Shown: piece by piece, positions 40,616 through 48,604 of the stretch
Position numbering within the stretch: the stretch's first letter is position 1
Layout: each line of letters begins with the position of its first letter
DNA from: Streptomyces eurythermus
GTDB taxonomy: Bacteria; Actinomycetota; Actinomycetes; Streptomycetales; Streptomycetaceae
Direction: 5' to 3'
DNA length: 64,000 nt
Assembly: GCF_014649115.1 (NCBI RefSeq)
Contig: NZ_BMSK01000017.1
Span: 1 to 64,000, forward strand
Made by a program: the position numbers and the translations under genes
The notes under the pieces: model-generated
The model's database searches: none
Told to the model about the DNA's origin: nothing
The model's input: only the letters and a program-made list of their open reading frames with translations

Positions 40616-41203
40616 TCATGCCCGACCGGCCGCCTGTGTCTCCGCTTCGTGCTTGAGGTTGTTGACCCAGTTGCGCAAGGAGTCGTCGAGCGCGGACTGC
40701 AGGGCTGCCTGATCGGCGAGGACGGGGGCGCCCGTCCAGGACTCCTCGGTGTGGACGAGGACGCCGTTCCTGGTCTGGGTGAAGGTCCATACGTGGACGG
40801 CGGTGATGCCCTGGGCCGGGCCGCCCCAGGCCAGGCGCTTGCCGTAGTCGGCCTGCTGGACGGTGGAGGTGATGTCCAGGCCCTCGGTGCTCCAGCGGAA
40901 GACCGAGCCTGGGCGCAGGCGACCGGGAGTGTCCTTGACCACGACGTCCACGTCCGGCTGCCACGACGGCCAGTTCGCTACGTCGGTCTGGACCTTCCAG
41001 ACCGTGTGGAGCGGCGCGTGGATCAGGACGCTGTCACGAGTGATCACCGGCGCGCTCTCGTCGATGTGCACATCGGCGGTGTGCCGGGGGGTGGCGGTGG
41101 TCCTGGCGAGGCCCTCGCCGGTGAGGGCGGCGGCGGTGCCGGTAGTCGCAAGGAGGAGCGTAGTGGTCAGGATGGCGGACTTGGCCGCAGTGGTGACGCG
41201 CAT
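40616..41203 (-). CDS. Exported SRPBCC (START-like) protein
   Basis: The ATG at 41203 has AAGG upstream; the longer frame is not supported. The 195-residue product has a signal peptide (about 1-28, hydrophobic core AILTTTLLLATTG). An SRPBCC fold follows: VLIHAPLHTVWKVQTDVANW near residue 60, GSVFRWSTEGLDITS near 100 and VLVHTEESWTG near 145. It is a paralog of the next upstream gene, which lacks the signal peptide. SRPBCC proteins bind hydrophobic ligands or act as cyclases. It is the last gene of the carotenoid-oxygenase operon, so the ligand may be an apocarotenoid or stilbene (inference). Confidence 0.85.
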   Translation of the reverse strand: MRVTTAAKSAILTTTLLLATTGTAAALTGEGLARTTATPRHTADVHIDESAPVITRDSVLIHAPLHTVWKVQTDVANWPSWQPDVDVVVKDTPGRLRPGSVFRWSTEGLDITSTVQQADYGKRLAWGGPAQGITAVHVWTFTQTRNGVLVHTEESWTGAPVLADQAALQSALDDSLRNWVNNLKHEAETQAAGRA

Positions 41204-41310
41204 GAGGCTGGCCTTAGGAAGGGGTTCGAAGAACCGTTGTGGAGAGGGGGGACAGGGCGGAGGGTTCGAGGGACGACGCGAGCGGAGGCCTCGGGCAGCC
41301 GGCGTAGTCG

Positions 41311-41751
41311 TCAGCCGGTCCGCTCGGCGCGCGCCTTGAGCGCCGAGAGCCACGCGGTCAGGGACTCGTGGAGGGCTTGGCCGAGCTCGTCGGCGGCGGT
41401 CTCGACGACGGCACCGCTCCAGGACTCCTCGGTGCGGACCGTGACCCGGCTTCCCGTCCGCTCGAAGGTCCACACGTGGACGCCCTCGATTCCGTTGGCC
41501 GGGCCGCCCCACACGATCCGCTCTCCGGGAACGACCTCTTGGACGGTCGACATGATGTCAAGGCCGTGGGTCTTCCATCGGAACGAGTTGCCGGGCAGCA
41601 GCGGACCGTCCAGCTTCGCCTCGTCCACGTCCGCGTTCCACTCCGCCCAGGAGTCGACGTCGGCGTGCAGAGCCCACACCCTCTCAAGCGGCGCGTCGAT
41701 CACGGTCGACAGACGGACGACGACAGGGGCATCCTCATCAATGGAGAACAT
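41311..41751 (-). CDS. SRPBCC (START-like) protein
   Basis: The 146-residue cytoplasmic protein has the SRPBCC pattern: VIDAPLERVWALHADVDSW near residue 16, NSFRWKTHGLDIMSTVQEV near 56, GVHVWTFERTG near 90 and VRTEESWSGAVVE near 105. It shares nearly every motif with the exported paralog at 40616, so the pair arose by tandem duplication. It lies 71 bp downstream of the MFS gene in the same direction and is likely part of the carotenoid-oxygenase operon. A small hydrophobic ligand is likely. Confidence 0.87.
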   Translation of the reverse strand: MFSIDEDAPVVVRLSTVIDAPLERVWALHADVDSWAEWNADVDEAKLDGPLLPGNSFRWKTHGLDIMSTVQEVVPGERIVWGGPANGIEGVHVWTFERTGSRVTVRTEESWSGAVVETAADELGQALHESLTAWLSALKARAERTG

Positions 41752-41822
41752 TTAGACATATCCCTTCGAATGGTTCACCGCGACGGTGTGACGCGGTGTG
41801 CGGGCGGTCGGTGGTGTACCGG

Positions 41823-43286
41823 TCATCGGATGCGGGCGTCGACCGCGGAAGCCGGCGTCGTGGTGGGAATCGAGGTCGAGGCCCGGGGGCGGCGCCGGAT
41901 GAGCAGGACGCCGACCAGGGCGGTCGCGGTCAGTACGGCGGCGGAGACGCCGAAGGCGACGCGATAGCCCGCGGTCAGCGCCTCCGGAAGCGTCTGGTGA
42001 ACCGACGCGTGACTCGTGACGGAGCCGGCGAGAGTGGCGAGGACCGCGAGACCGATCGCACCGCCGACCTGGCGGGAGGTGTTGACCAGGCCGCCGGCCA
42101 GACCGGCGTCCTCCTTGGCGACACCCTCGACGGACAGGGCGGTCAGCTGGACGAAGGCGATGCTCAGTCCCAGGCCCACCAGGACGCTCGGGCCGAGGAT
42201 GTCCACGGTATAGCTGCCGTGTGCGCTGATGCGTGACAGCCAGAGCAGCCCCGCGGCCTCGGACAGCAGAGCGGCGGAGACGGTCGCGGTCGCCCCGATA
42301 CGGCGCGCGACACGTGGCGCCAGCGTCGAGCCCAGCATGTTGGACGCGGCGAGGGGAAGTTGCCCGAGACCGGTCATCAGCGGACTGGAGCCGAGGACCT
42401 GCTGCTGGTAGAGCGGCAGGAAGAAAAACAGGGCGATCCACACCGAGCCCAACAGTGCCATCAGGACATTGCCGGTGGTGACACGACCGGTGCGGAACAG
42501 CCGGAGCGGCAGCAGCGGGTGGGGATGGTGAAGCTCGATCAGAACGAACGCGAGCGTGAGCGTCGCGGCCAGGCCGAGGGACCCCAGGACCGCACGGTCC
42601 GTCCAGCCGGAGCCGCGTGCGGTCGTCAGCCCCCACACCAGCGCGGTCAGGGCCAGTGTCACGGCGGCGGTGCCCGGCAGGTCGAACTCGCCGGTGCCCG
42701 GACCGGACGTCTGCCGCGGGACGCACACCGCTGCCGCGGCCAGCACCACGAACGCTCCGATCCCGACGGCGTAGAAGATCCACGGCCAGCCCCACGCCTG
42801 TGTCAGGGCGCCGCCCAGAAGGACGCCGGCCGCTCCGCCGGCGCCCGAGACCGCGCCCCACACCCCCAGGGCCCTGCCACGGCCCGGGCCGGGGGGGAAC
42901 AGGTCCATCACCAGGGCAAGGGCCGAGGGAGCGATGGCCGCGGCGCCTGTTCCCTGCGCGACGCGAGCGGCGATCAGTACGGCTGGCGAGCCCGCCAGTC
43001 CCGCCGCCACCGAGGCCGCGCCGAACAGTGCGACCCCTGCGAGCAGGACGCGACGCCTCCCCAGCAGGTCCGCCACGCGGCCGCCGGCCAGCAGCAGCGC
43101 CCCGAAGGCCAAGCCGTAGGCGTTGACCACCCACGTCGTGCCATTGTCCGGCAGGCCCAGGCCGGACCGGATCTGCGGCAGCGCCACGTTCACGATCGAG
43201 GTGGCCAGCATGACGGTGAACTGGGCTGCCGCCAAGGCCGCGAGAGCGGCGACCGGGCCGGTTGCGGACCTTGATGACTTGGACAT
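41823..43286 (-). CDS. MFS transporter, DHA2 (EmrB/QacA) type
   Basis: The 487-residue protein has about 14 membrane segments with DHA2 signatures: AAQFTVMLATSIVNVALPQI in TM1, the motif-A loop RVADLLGRRRVLLAG near residue 68 and RVAQGTGAAAIAPSALAL near 105. It should export hydrophobic compounds by proton exchange. It lies between the carotenoid oxygenase and SRPBCC genes on the same strand, so it may export the substrate or product of the oxygenase. Confidence 0.92.
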   Translation of the reverse strand: MSKSSRSATGPVAALAALAAAQFTVMLATSIVNVALPQIRSGLGLPDNGTTWVVNAYGLAFGALLLAGGRVADLLGRRRVLLAGVALFGAASVAAGLAGSPAVLIAARVAQGTGAAAIAPSALALVMDLFPPGPGRGRALGVWGAVSGAGGAAGVLLGGALTQAWGWPWIFYAVGIGAFVVLAAAAVCVPRQTSGPGTGEFDLPGTAAVTLALTALVWGLTTARGSGWTDRAVLGSLGLAATLTLAFVLIELHHPHPLLPLRLFRTGRVTTGNVLMALLGSVWIALFFFLPLYQQQVLGSSPLMTGLGQLPLAASNMLGSTLAPRVARRIGATATVSAALLSEAAGLLWLSRISAHGSYTVDILGPSVLVGLGLSIAFVQLTALSVEGVAKEDAGLAGGLVNTSRQVGGAIGLAVLATLAGSVTSHASVHQTLPEALTAGYRVAFGVSAAVLTATALVGVLLIRRRPRASTSIPTTTPASAVDARIR

Positions 43287-43356
43287 GGTGACTCCGTGTG
43301 TGGTTGACCACTCAGCGAGCAGGGGCGGGCAGGGAGGGGCGCCCCGGCGTGCCGGG

Positions 43357-44700
43357 TCAGTCGCGGTCGGCTATCCAGGAGCCGTGGATACCGGCTACGA
43401 CCCGGCGCGGCAGGTGAACGGTCGCCACCGGGCCGCGCAGGACGTCCGAGGCGTCCAGGACCAGCAGGCTGGAGGCGTCGGCGTGCAGATCACTGACCAC
43501 CGTCAGCAGGTATCCGTCGTCCTCGGCCGTGCCGCCCCCGGCCGGTACGAAGACCGCCTCGCTGGGGAGCCGACCGTCGCCGACGTGCCGGACCTGCCGG
43601 CCACCGGTGGCCCTGTCGTACTTGACCACCCCGAAATTGCCGACGCCTCGCTCGTCGGGGAACGAGATCGCGTACTGGAAGCGGTGCTCGCGGCCCATGA
43701 CGTCCTCGTTGATCGTGGGGAACTCCACCACCAGGTCGTCCACGATCCGCTCGCGCACGGTTCCCGCCGCCAGGTCGACCACCCACTGGCGGTTGTACGA
43801 GCGGGAGTTGGGGACAGCCCCCCTGTCCGGGGATCCGACCCACCAATTCCAGGAAGTGCGGAACCCCTCCCGGTCCACGGTCGGGCCCTCGAGGACGATC
43901 CTGCCCTGGGTGTCCTCATAGGCGTTGGCGGCGTGCAGCATCGATCCCGGCTCGATGTCGAACCAGCGGATCGCCGCCGCGCCGCCCCGCCCACGGGGCA
44001 TCACGCCGATCCGGGCGGGCTGTTCGTCCTTCCAGGCGTACGGGATGCCGGACGTCTCCGTGTGGTCGAAGGTCACCGTTCCCTCGACGAAGACGACGTA
44101 CCGCTCGGTGATGGCGAAGTCGTGCTTGAGGGCCGTCGTGGCACCCGGCACCTCCTCGCTGTGCACCAACTCGCCCTTCTCCGAGGAGACGTGGTAGGTC
44201 AGATAAGGCGGGAACGGGGACGAACTGAAGAAGTGCAGCTCTCCCGAGACCGGGTCGTGCTTGGGGTGGGCCGTCATGACGTTGGTGAGCTTGCCGTCGA
44301 AGTCGTAGGCCCCCACGGTCGCCAGCTCGTCGGTCAGCTCGAAGGGGAGGTTCGACTCGCACAGGGCCAGCAGTCTTCCGGCGTGCTCGATGACGTGCGT
44401 ACCCGCGGTGCTCGCCGTCAGGTCGGGACCGTTCTCGGTCATGTACGGCGCGCCCTCCAGCGCCGGCGTCCGCACCCAGCGGTTGCGGTACCACTCCGCC
44501 CGGCCGTCCCGCAGGCGGATGCCGTGCACCATGCCGCTGCCCTTGAACCAGTGGGTGGGAGTGACACCGGGCTTGGGGTTGTGGCCGTTGCGGACCAGAC
44601 GGCCGGACAGCTCCGGCGGCAGCTGCCCCTCGACCACGAGGTCGTAGGCGGTGATCTCGTCCACGTGCGGGGTGTAGTGCCCCGAGAGGTACGGCTTCAT
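43357..44700 (-). CDS. Carotenoid cleavage oxygenase family enzyme
   Basis: The ATG at 44700 has AAGGAA upstream, excluding 64 residues of open frame. The 447-residue protein has the four iron-binding histidines of the family in HPKHDP (about 147), LKHDFAITERY (about 191), MLHAANAYED (about 254) and GIHGSWIAD (about 439), together with LVRNGHNPKPG near the N-terminus. The family cleaves conjugated double bonds in carotenoids, apocarotenoids or stilbenes with oxygen and iron(II). There is no carotenoid biosynthesis gene in the window, and the operon carries an exporter and two SRPBCC proteins. A stilbene or apocarotenoid substrate is possible. Confidence 0.92.
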   Translation of the reverse strand: MKPYLSGHYTPHVDEITAYDLVVEGQLPPELSGRLVRNGHNPKPGVTPTHWFKGSGMVHGIRLRDGRAEWYRNRWVRTPALEGAPYMTENGPDLTASTAGTHVIEHAGRLLALCESNLPFELTDELATVGAYDFDGKLTNVMTAHPKHDPVSGELHFFSSSPFPPYLTYHVSSEKGELVHSEEVPGATTALKHDFAITERYVVFVEGTVTFDHTETSGIPYAWKDEQPARIGVMPRGRGGAAAIRWFDIEPGSMLHAANAYEDTQGRIVLEGPTVDREGFRTSWNWWVGSPDRGAVPNSRSYNRQWVVDLAAGTVRERIVDDLVVEFPTINEDVMGREHRFQYAISFPDERGVGNFGVVKYDRATGGRQVRHVGDGRLPSEAVFVPAGGGTAEDDGYLLTVVSDLHADASSLLVLDASDVLRGPVATVHLPRRVVAGIHGSWIADRD

Positions 44701-45231
44701 GAAGGTTCCTTCTGTTCCTGAAGCGTTGTGACGAACGCCAGGGGAAGACACCGCGCGGCGGTCACGCAGGCATGTTCCGGCTGGGACAAGGGGAGTCAGC
44801 GGCATCCGGCGGTGCACCGGGCCGCGTTCGTCTTGGCTGGTTCCATGATGTGGCCCGGGTCCGCTCGAGATCGTGCCCGGACCAGTGCTCACTGGTGCTC
44901 ACTGGTGCTCATCACCGTGAAGGTGGCGGCGGCGTCCCGGGGCCGGTCGGGCGGTTCACGACTGTCGGCGGCGGCTGAGTACGTCGCCGAGGTGAACGCC
45001 CGGACGGCTGATGCGCGCCGTCGACGGCGGTCGTGTACGGCTTCGCCGGGTCCCACCGGTCGGCGGCCTTGTGCCGGATCTTGCGGGCAGGGCGGAGTCG
45101 GATCGGCTCAGGGCGAGGTCCTCGCGCGGCGCGAGCCGTCCGCGGACTGCTACGAGGGCGGCGGCCCAGCGCCTGGGCCACGCCTCGTCCGTCACCCCGA
45201 GCACGCGAGGCATTGGTCGTGTCGTGCCCGC
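44701..45231. other. Non-coding stretch with a short tandem repeat
   Basis: This 531-bp stretch lies between the convergence-free ends of the lipoprotein gene and the oxygenase start. It holds the oxygenase promoter at its left and three units of a 10-bp repeat (ACTGGTGCTC) at 44881-44910. Short open frames occur on both strands, but none has a recognisable protein or good start. A worn gene is possible because weak similarity to nothing specific remains. Confidence 0.5.
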
Positions 45232-45939
45232 TCAGCCCGCCGGCACGGCGTCCGCCGGGTTCGTGTGCCAGTTGGTCACCACGGGCTTGTCCACGACGGT
45301 GTTCCCCACCGGCAGCGAGACGGGGTTGGGGTCACCGTCGCTGACGGACACGATGACCGTGCTGTACTCGGTGCCGTTGTCGTCGTTCGTGGTCTTGGGG
45401 TTGACGCCGGCGTAGACGGTGGTGCCGCCGCTGAGGGTGATCTCGCTTCCCGCGGACTGCTCCGCGGGATGAGCCTGCGTGCCCCCGGAGCCGAAGGCGA
45501 CGACCGGCAGCCCCGCGGGCAGCACGCAGGTGATACCGGGCTTCGCGCTGACACTGATCTGGATGTAACCGCCCGCCTGGGTCATCGACTTGGCCGACCA
45601 GCGCAGGTCGTTGGACCCGCAGCCCTGGCCGTAGCCGGTCTTGTCGGCGGCGGCGCCGTCGTCGGACGTCCGGCCCGCGCCGGTGCTCGCCTTCGTGCCG
45701 CCGCCGCTGTGGGTGGCACCGGCCGTGGCCCCGGTCGACCCGCTCTTCCGGCCACCGCCCGAAGCGGCCGTCTCGGTGGCGTCGGCCACCGGCTGGGGGG
45801 TGGGCGTTGCCGCCGAAGTGGCGGTGGTCTTGGCCGTGGCGTCGGCGGTGGTGCCGGAGCCCTCCTGGCAGGCCGTCAGGAGCAGTCCGGCACCGAGTGC
45901 GACGGAAGCGGCGAAGGCGGCGCGGAAGCGGTGGTTCAT
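45232..45939 (-). CDS. DUF4232-domain lipoprotein
   Basis: The ATG at 45939 begins a 235-residue protein with a lipoprotein signal: Arg-rich start, hydrophobic core and lipobox LLTAC at about residues 20-24. A Thr/Ala/Ser/Gly-rich linker of about 75 residues follows. The C-terminal domain has CGSNDLRWSAKSM near residue 108 and ITCVLPAGLPVVAFGSGG, the pattern of DUF4232, common in Streptomyces secreted proteins and of unknown function. It is likely anchored outside the membrane. Confidence 0.88.
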   Translation of the reverse strand: MNHRFRAAFAASVALGAGLLLTACQEGSGTTADATAKTTATSAATPTPQPVADATETAASGGGRKSGSTGATAGATHSGGGTKASTGAGRTSDDGAAADKTGYGQGCGSNDLRWSAKSMTQAGGYIQISVSAKPGITCVLPAGLPVVAFGSGGTQAHPAEQSAGSEITLSGGTTVYAGVNPKTTNDDNGTEYSTVIVSVSDGDPNPVSLPVGNTVVDKPVVTNWHTNPADAVPAG

Positions 45940-46283
45940 GAGGTGTCCTCTCGGTCGGCGGGCGCTGGGCGGCGCCCTTGCGTGATTGCCTCGTCCGATC
46001 AGCACGACGGACGGTCCACCGGATCAGTTCGATGCAGTGGCACGTTCGCGACGGCTCCGGCACACGGCTGTGACAGAACCCGCCGGATACGGACGCGTTG
46101 TCACCGGTCGCCTCGGCGCACCCCGCCCAGAGACACCATGCAGAACAGTTACTTCACGCGTCCAAACTCATGCCTTTGTCAGCAACTTGTGCCGATTCTC
46201 GGCAAGAAAGCCATGCCAAGACACCTCCTTGACAGGTGTCACTGTCGCGGTGAAGCTGTCGCTCCGACCGATGAGGAGGCACC
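45940..46283. other. Divergent promoter region of lipoprotein and DinB operon
   Basis: This 344-bp gap separates two divergent genes. It is less GC-rich than its surroundings near 46140-46240. At its right end it holds the palindrome listed at 46220-46240 and the GAGGAGG ribosome site of the DinB gene. No gene or RNA was recognised. Confidence 0.5.
46220..46240 (+). promoter_or_regulatory. Inverted repeat overlapping a -35-like TTGACA
   Basis: GACACCT (46220-46226) and AGGTGTC (46234-46240) are a perfect 7-bp inverted repeat with a 7-bp spacer. TTGACA at 46229-46234 overlaps the spacer and right arm. The expected -10 (around 46252) is weak. A repressor bound here would block the promoter of the DinB-aminotransferase-CGNR operon; the CGNR protein could be that regulator. 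Confidence 0.45.
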
Positions 46284-46751
46284 GTGCACGATCACGACGA
46301 GTACCTGTACTTCCTTCGCCGCGCCTTCGACGGGATGCTCGGCGTGCTGGAAGAATTGGGTGACGACCTCGGCAACACCGCGCCGCCCCTGCCCGGCGCC
46401 AACTCCCCCTACGCCATCGCGTTCCACTGCGTCGGTATGGCCGAGTACTGGCTGGGTCACGTGGTCGCGGGACGTCACGTCGACCGCGACCGGCCCGCCG
46501 AGTTCGCGGCGAAGGGGGACGCACAAAGCCTGCGGAGGGAGGTCGACGCGCTCTTCGCGCGTCTGGAGGCGGACCTTCGCACCACGCCACCGTCCGCATC
46601 GCCGCGCAACGCGCCTCCGGCCGAGTTCGAGGGTCCGGACCGTCCCCTGAGCGTGCGGGGCGTCCGCTTCCACGTGCTGGAGGAACTGGCCCAGCACCAC
46701 GGGCAGGTGCAGATCACCCGCGATCTCCTGCGGGCGGAGGAGCCCGCGTGA
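46284..46751 (+). CDS. DinB-family (four-helix) protein
   Basis: The GTG at 46284 follows GAGGAGG. The 155-residue protein has the DinB/DUF664 layout: an N-terminal LRRAFDGMLGVLEELGDDL helix, the first metal-site His in FHCVGMAEYW near residue 51, and the second in LEELAQHHGQVQ near residue 137. Such proteins are metal-dependent, often thiol-transferases using mycothiol or bacillithiol. Its stop overlaps the aminotransferase GTG start as GTGA, so the two are coupled. Confidence 0.87.
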   Translation: MHDHDEYLYFLRRAFDGMLGVLEELGDDLGNTAPPLPGANSPYAIAFHCVGMAEYWLGHVVAGRHVDRDRPAEFAAKGDAQSLRREVDALFARLEADLRTTPPSASPRNAPPAEFEGPDRPLSVRGVRFHVLEELAQHHGQVQITRDLLRAEEPA

Positions 46752-47941
46752 ACGCCGCACTGGCCCGGGACGTTCCCGGCTTCGACGATCTCGGCCTCGA
46801 CTGGCTGCGGGCCCGCGGCAGCGTGAAGTGGCACCGCCCGGAGCGGGACGTCCTGCCCGCGTGGGTGGCCGACATGGACTTCCCCACCCCGACGCCGGTG
46901 GTGGACGCGCTGCGCGCGGCCGTTGACGGCCGCGATCTCGGGTATCCGGACTGGCCGGACGGCAGCCCGCTGCGCACGGCCTTCGCCAAGCGGATGGCCG
47001 AGCGGTTCGGGTGGGCCGCGTCGGCGCACCGCGTGCGCGAACAGACCGACCTCATCCAGTGCCTGCAACTCGTCCTCCACCTCGCCACGTCGGACGGCGA
47101 CGCGGTGGCGGTGCAGACTCCCAACTACCCTCCGTTCCTCGCGACGTTGCGGACGATGAACCGGCGTGCCGTACCCATCCCGATGCGGGACACGGACGAC
47201 GGCTGGCGCATGGACTTCGCCGCCCTGGACACCGCGGTGAAGCGGTCCGGCTGCAAGGCATTCGTCCTGGTCAACCCGCACAACCCCACCGGCAGGGTCC
47301 TGACGCGCGAGGAACTCGGCGAGATCGCCGCCGTCGCGCGACGGCACGATCTGCTCGTGGTCAGCGACGAGATCCACGCCGAGCTGGCCCACGCCCCCCA
47401 CCGGCACATCCCTTTCGCGAGCCTGTCGGATGACGCCGCCCGCCGCACGGTGACCCTGACCTCCGCGACCAAGGCGTTCAACCTGGCGGCCATCCGCTGT
47501 GCCGTGACGCACTACGGCCCGGACCGCCTGATCGCGCTGCGCGACGCGCAGCCGCCCGACCTGTACGGCACCGTCTCACCGCTCGGTGTCACAGCCACCC
47601 TGGCCGCGTGGGAGCAGGGCGACGCCTGGCAGCGTGATCTGCTGGCCGTGCTGGACCGCAATCGCCGGCGCGTCCACGCGGTGCTGCGCGACCGGCTCCC
47701 GCTGCTCCGCCACCACCTGCCCGAGGCCACCTACCTGGCGTGGCTGGACACCCGGCCGCTCGGTCCGGCCGAACCGCCGGTGGAGAAGGTGCTCAGGGAC
47801 GGCCGGGTCCTGCTCGACGGCGGAACGCCCTTCGGCCCAGGCGCCGACGGGTTCCTGCGACTGAACTTCGCCACCTCTCGGCAGGTGCTGGAGGAGATCC
47901 TGGACCGGGTCGCCAGGGTGCTGGGCGGGCAGGAGGGGTGA
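46748..47941 (+). CDS. PLP-dependent aminotransferase, MalY/PatB (C-S lyase) type
   Basis: The GTG at 46748 overlaps the DinB stop. The 397-residue protein is a fold-type I PLP enzyme of the MalY/PatB group: VKWHRPERDVLPAWVADMDF near residue 26, VNPHNPTGRVLT near 178, VSDEIHAELA near 206 and the PLP lysine in TSATKAFNLAAIRCA near 239. MalY/PatB enzymes cleave C-S bonds of cystathionine or cysteine conjugates. Coupling to a DinB-type possible mycothiol transferase would fit release of thiols from conjugates (inference). Confidence 0.9.
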   Translation: MNAALARDVPGFDDLGLDWLRARGSVKWHRPERDVLPAWVADMDFPTPTPVVDALRAAVDGRDLGYPDWPDGSPLRTAFAKRMAERFGWAASAHRVREQTDLIQCLQLVLHLATSDGDAVAVQTPNYPPFLATLRTMNRRAVPIPMRDTDDGWRMDFAALDTAVKRSGCKAFVLVNPHNPTGRVLTREELGEIAAVARRHDLLVVSDEIHAELAHAPHRHIPFASLSDDAARRTVTLTSATKAFNLAAIRCAVTHYGPDRLIALRDAQPPDLYGTVSPLGVTATLAAWEQGDAWQRDLLAVLDRNRRRVHAVLRDRLPLLRHHLPEATYLAWLDTRPLGPAEPPVEKVLRDGRVLLDGGTPFGPGADGFLRLNFATSRQVLEEILDRVARVLGGQEG

Positions 47942-47946
47942 CGACG

Positions 47947-48537
47947 ATGCCGGAGAGCGACTGGCACCATGAGGGTGTGGATGACTTCGTCTTCGTCAGC
48001 GGGCGGCTGTCCCTGGACCTCGCGGGCACCTTGCTGTGGCGGCGGAGCCGGCGCATCGAGCTGCTCCGTTCCCCCGACGACCTACGGCGCTGGATCCGGC
48101 AGGCGGGCCTGCTCGACGCTCCCGGCCCGCTGGACCCCCGCGCCCTGTCCCGGACGTGCCGGCTCAGAGAAGCCGTGTACGCGCTGGTGCGCGCGTGGCC
48201 GCCGGCACCGGCCGCGGACGACGAGGTCCGGGAAGCGCTCGCCGAGGTGAACGAGGCGGCCCGGTTGCCACTGCCGAGGCACCAGCTCGACGAGGGCGGC
48301 CGGCTGACCCGTACCGGGGGCGTCGACGAGGTGCTCGGCGCGGTGGCCCGGGACGCCGTGGGTCTGCTCGGCGGTTCCGACTTCGCTCGCGTACGGGAGT
48401 GCCTCAACGAGGACTGCACCCGGCTCTTCGTGGACCTGTCCCGGTCCGCGAACCGGCGCTGGTGCGGCATGGCCGAGTGCGGGAACCGGCACAAGGTGGC
48501 CAACTACCGCAAGCGGCGGCAACAGGCGGTCCGCTGA
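47947..48537 (+). CDS. CGNR zinc-finger transcriptional regulator
   Basis: The ATG at 47947 has AGGAGGGG upstream and lies five bases after the aminotransferase stop. The 196-residue protein has the stress-induced ABATE N-terminal domain (VSGRLSLDLAGTL near residue 18) and a C-terminal CGNR zinc finger: RECLNEDCTRLF, then RRWCGMAECGNR and HKVANYRKRR. This domain pair is a known bacterial regulator family. It probably regulates its own operon. Confidence 0.92.
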   Translation: MPESDWHHEGVDDFVFVSGRLSLDLAGTLLWRRSRRIELLRSPDDLRRWIRQAGLLDAPGPLDPRALSRTCRLREAVYALVRAWPPAPAADDEVREALAEVNEAARLPLPRHQLDEGGRLTRTGGVDEVLGAVARDAVGLLGGSDFARVRECLNEDCTRLFVDLSRSANRRWCGMAECGNRHKVANYRKRRQQAVR

Positions 48538-48604
48538 CCTTTTCCGGCCGCTCGTGGGCACCTCACCGGGGAAGCACGGTGGTCTCGCTCCGGCCGGACG
48601 ACCG

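Noticed and set aside
43357..44700. Carotenoid biosynthesis cluster around the carotenoid oxygenase
   Set aside because: No crtE, crtB, crtI or cyclase gene is near; the neighbours are an exporter and SRPBCC proteins.
44956..45213. An 85-codon leftward open frame (MPRVLGVTDEAW)
   Set aside because: It has no ribosome site, no recognisable domain, and turns into Arg/Ser/Pro-rich sequence after 40 codons; a worn gene is possible but unsupported.
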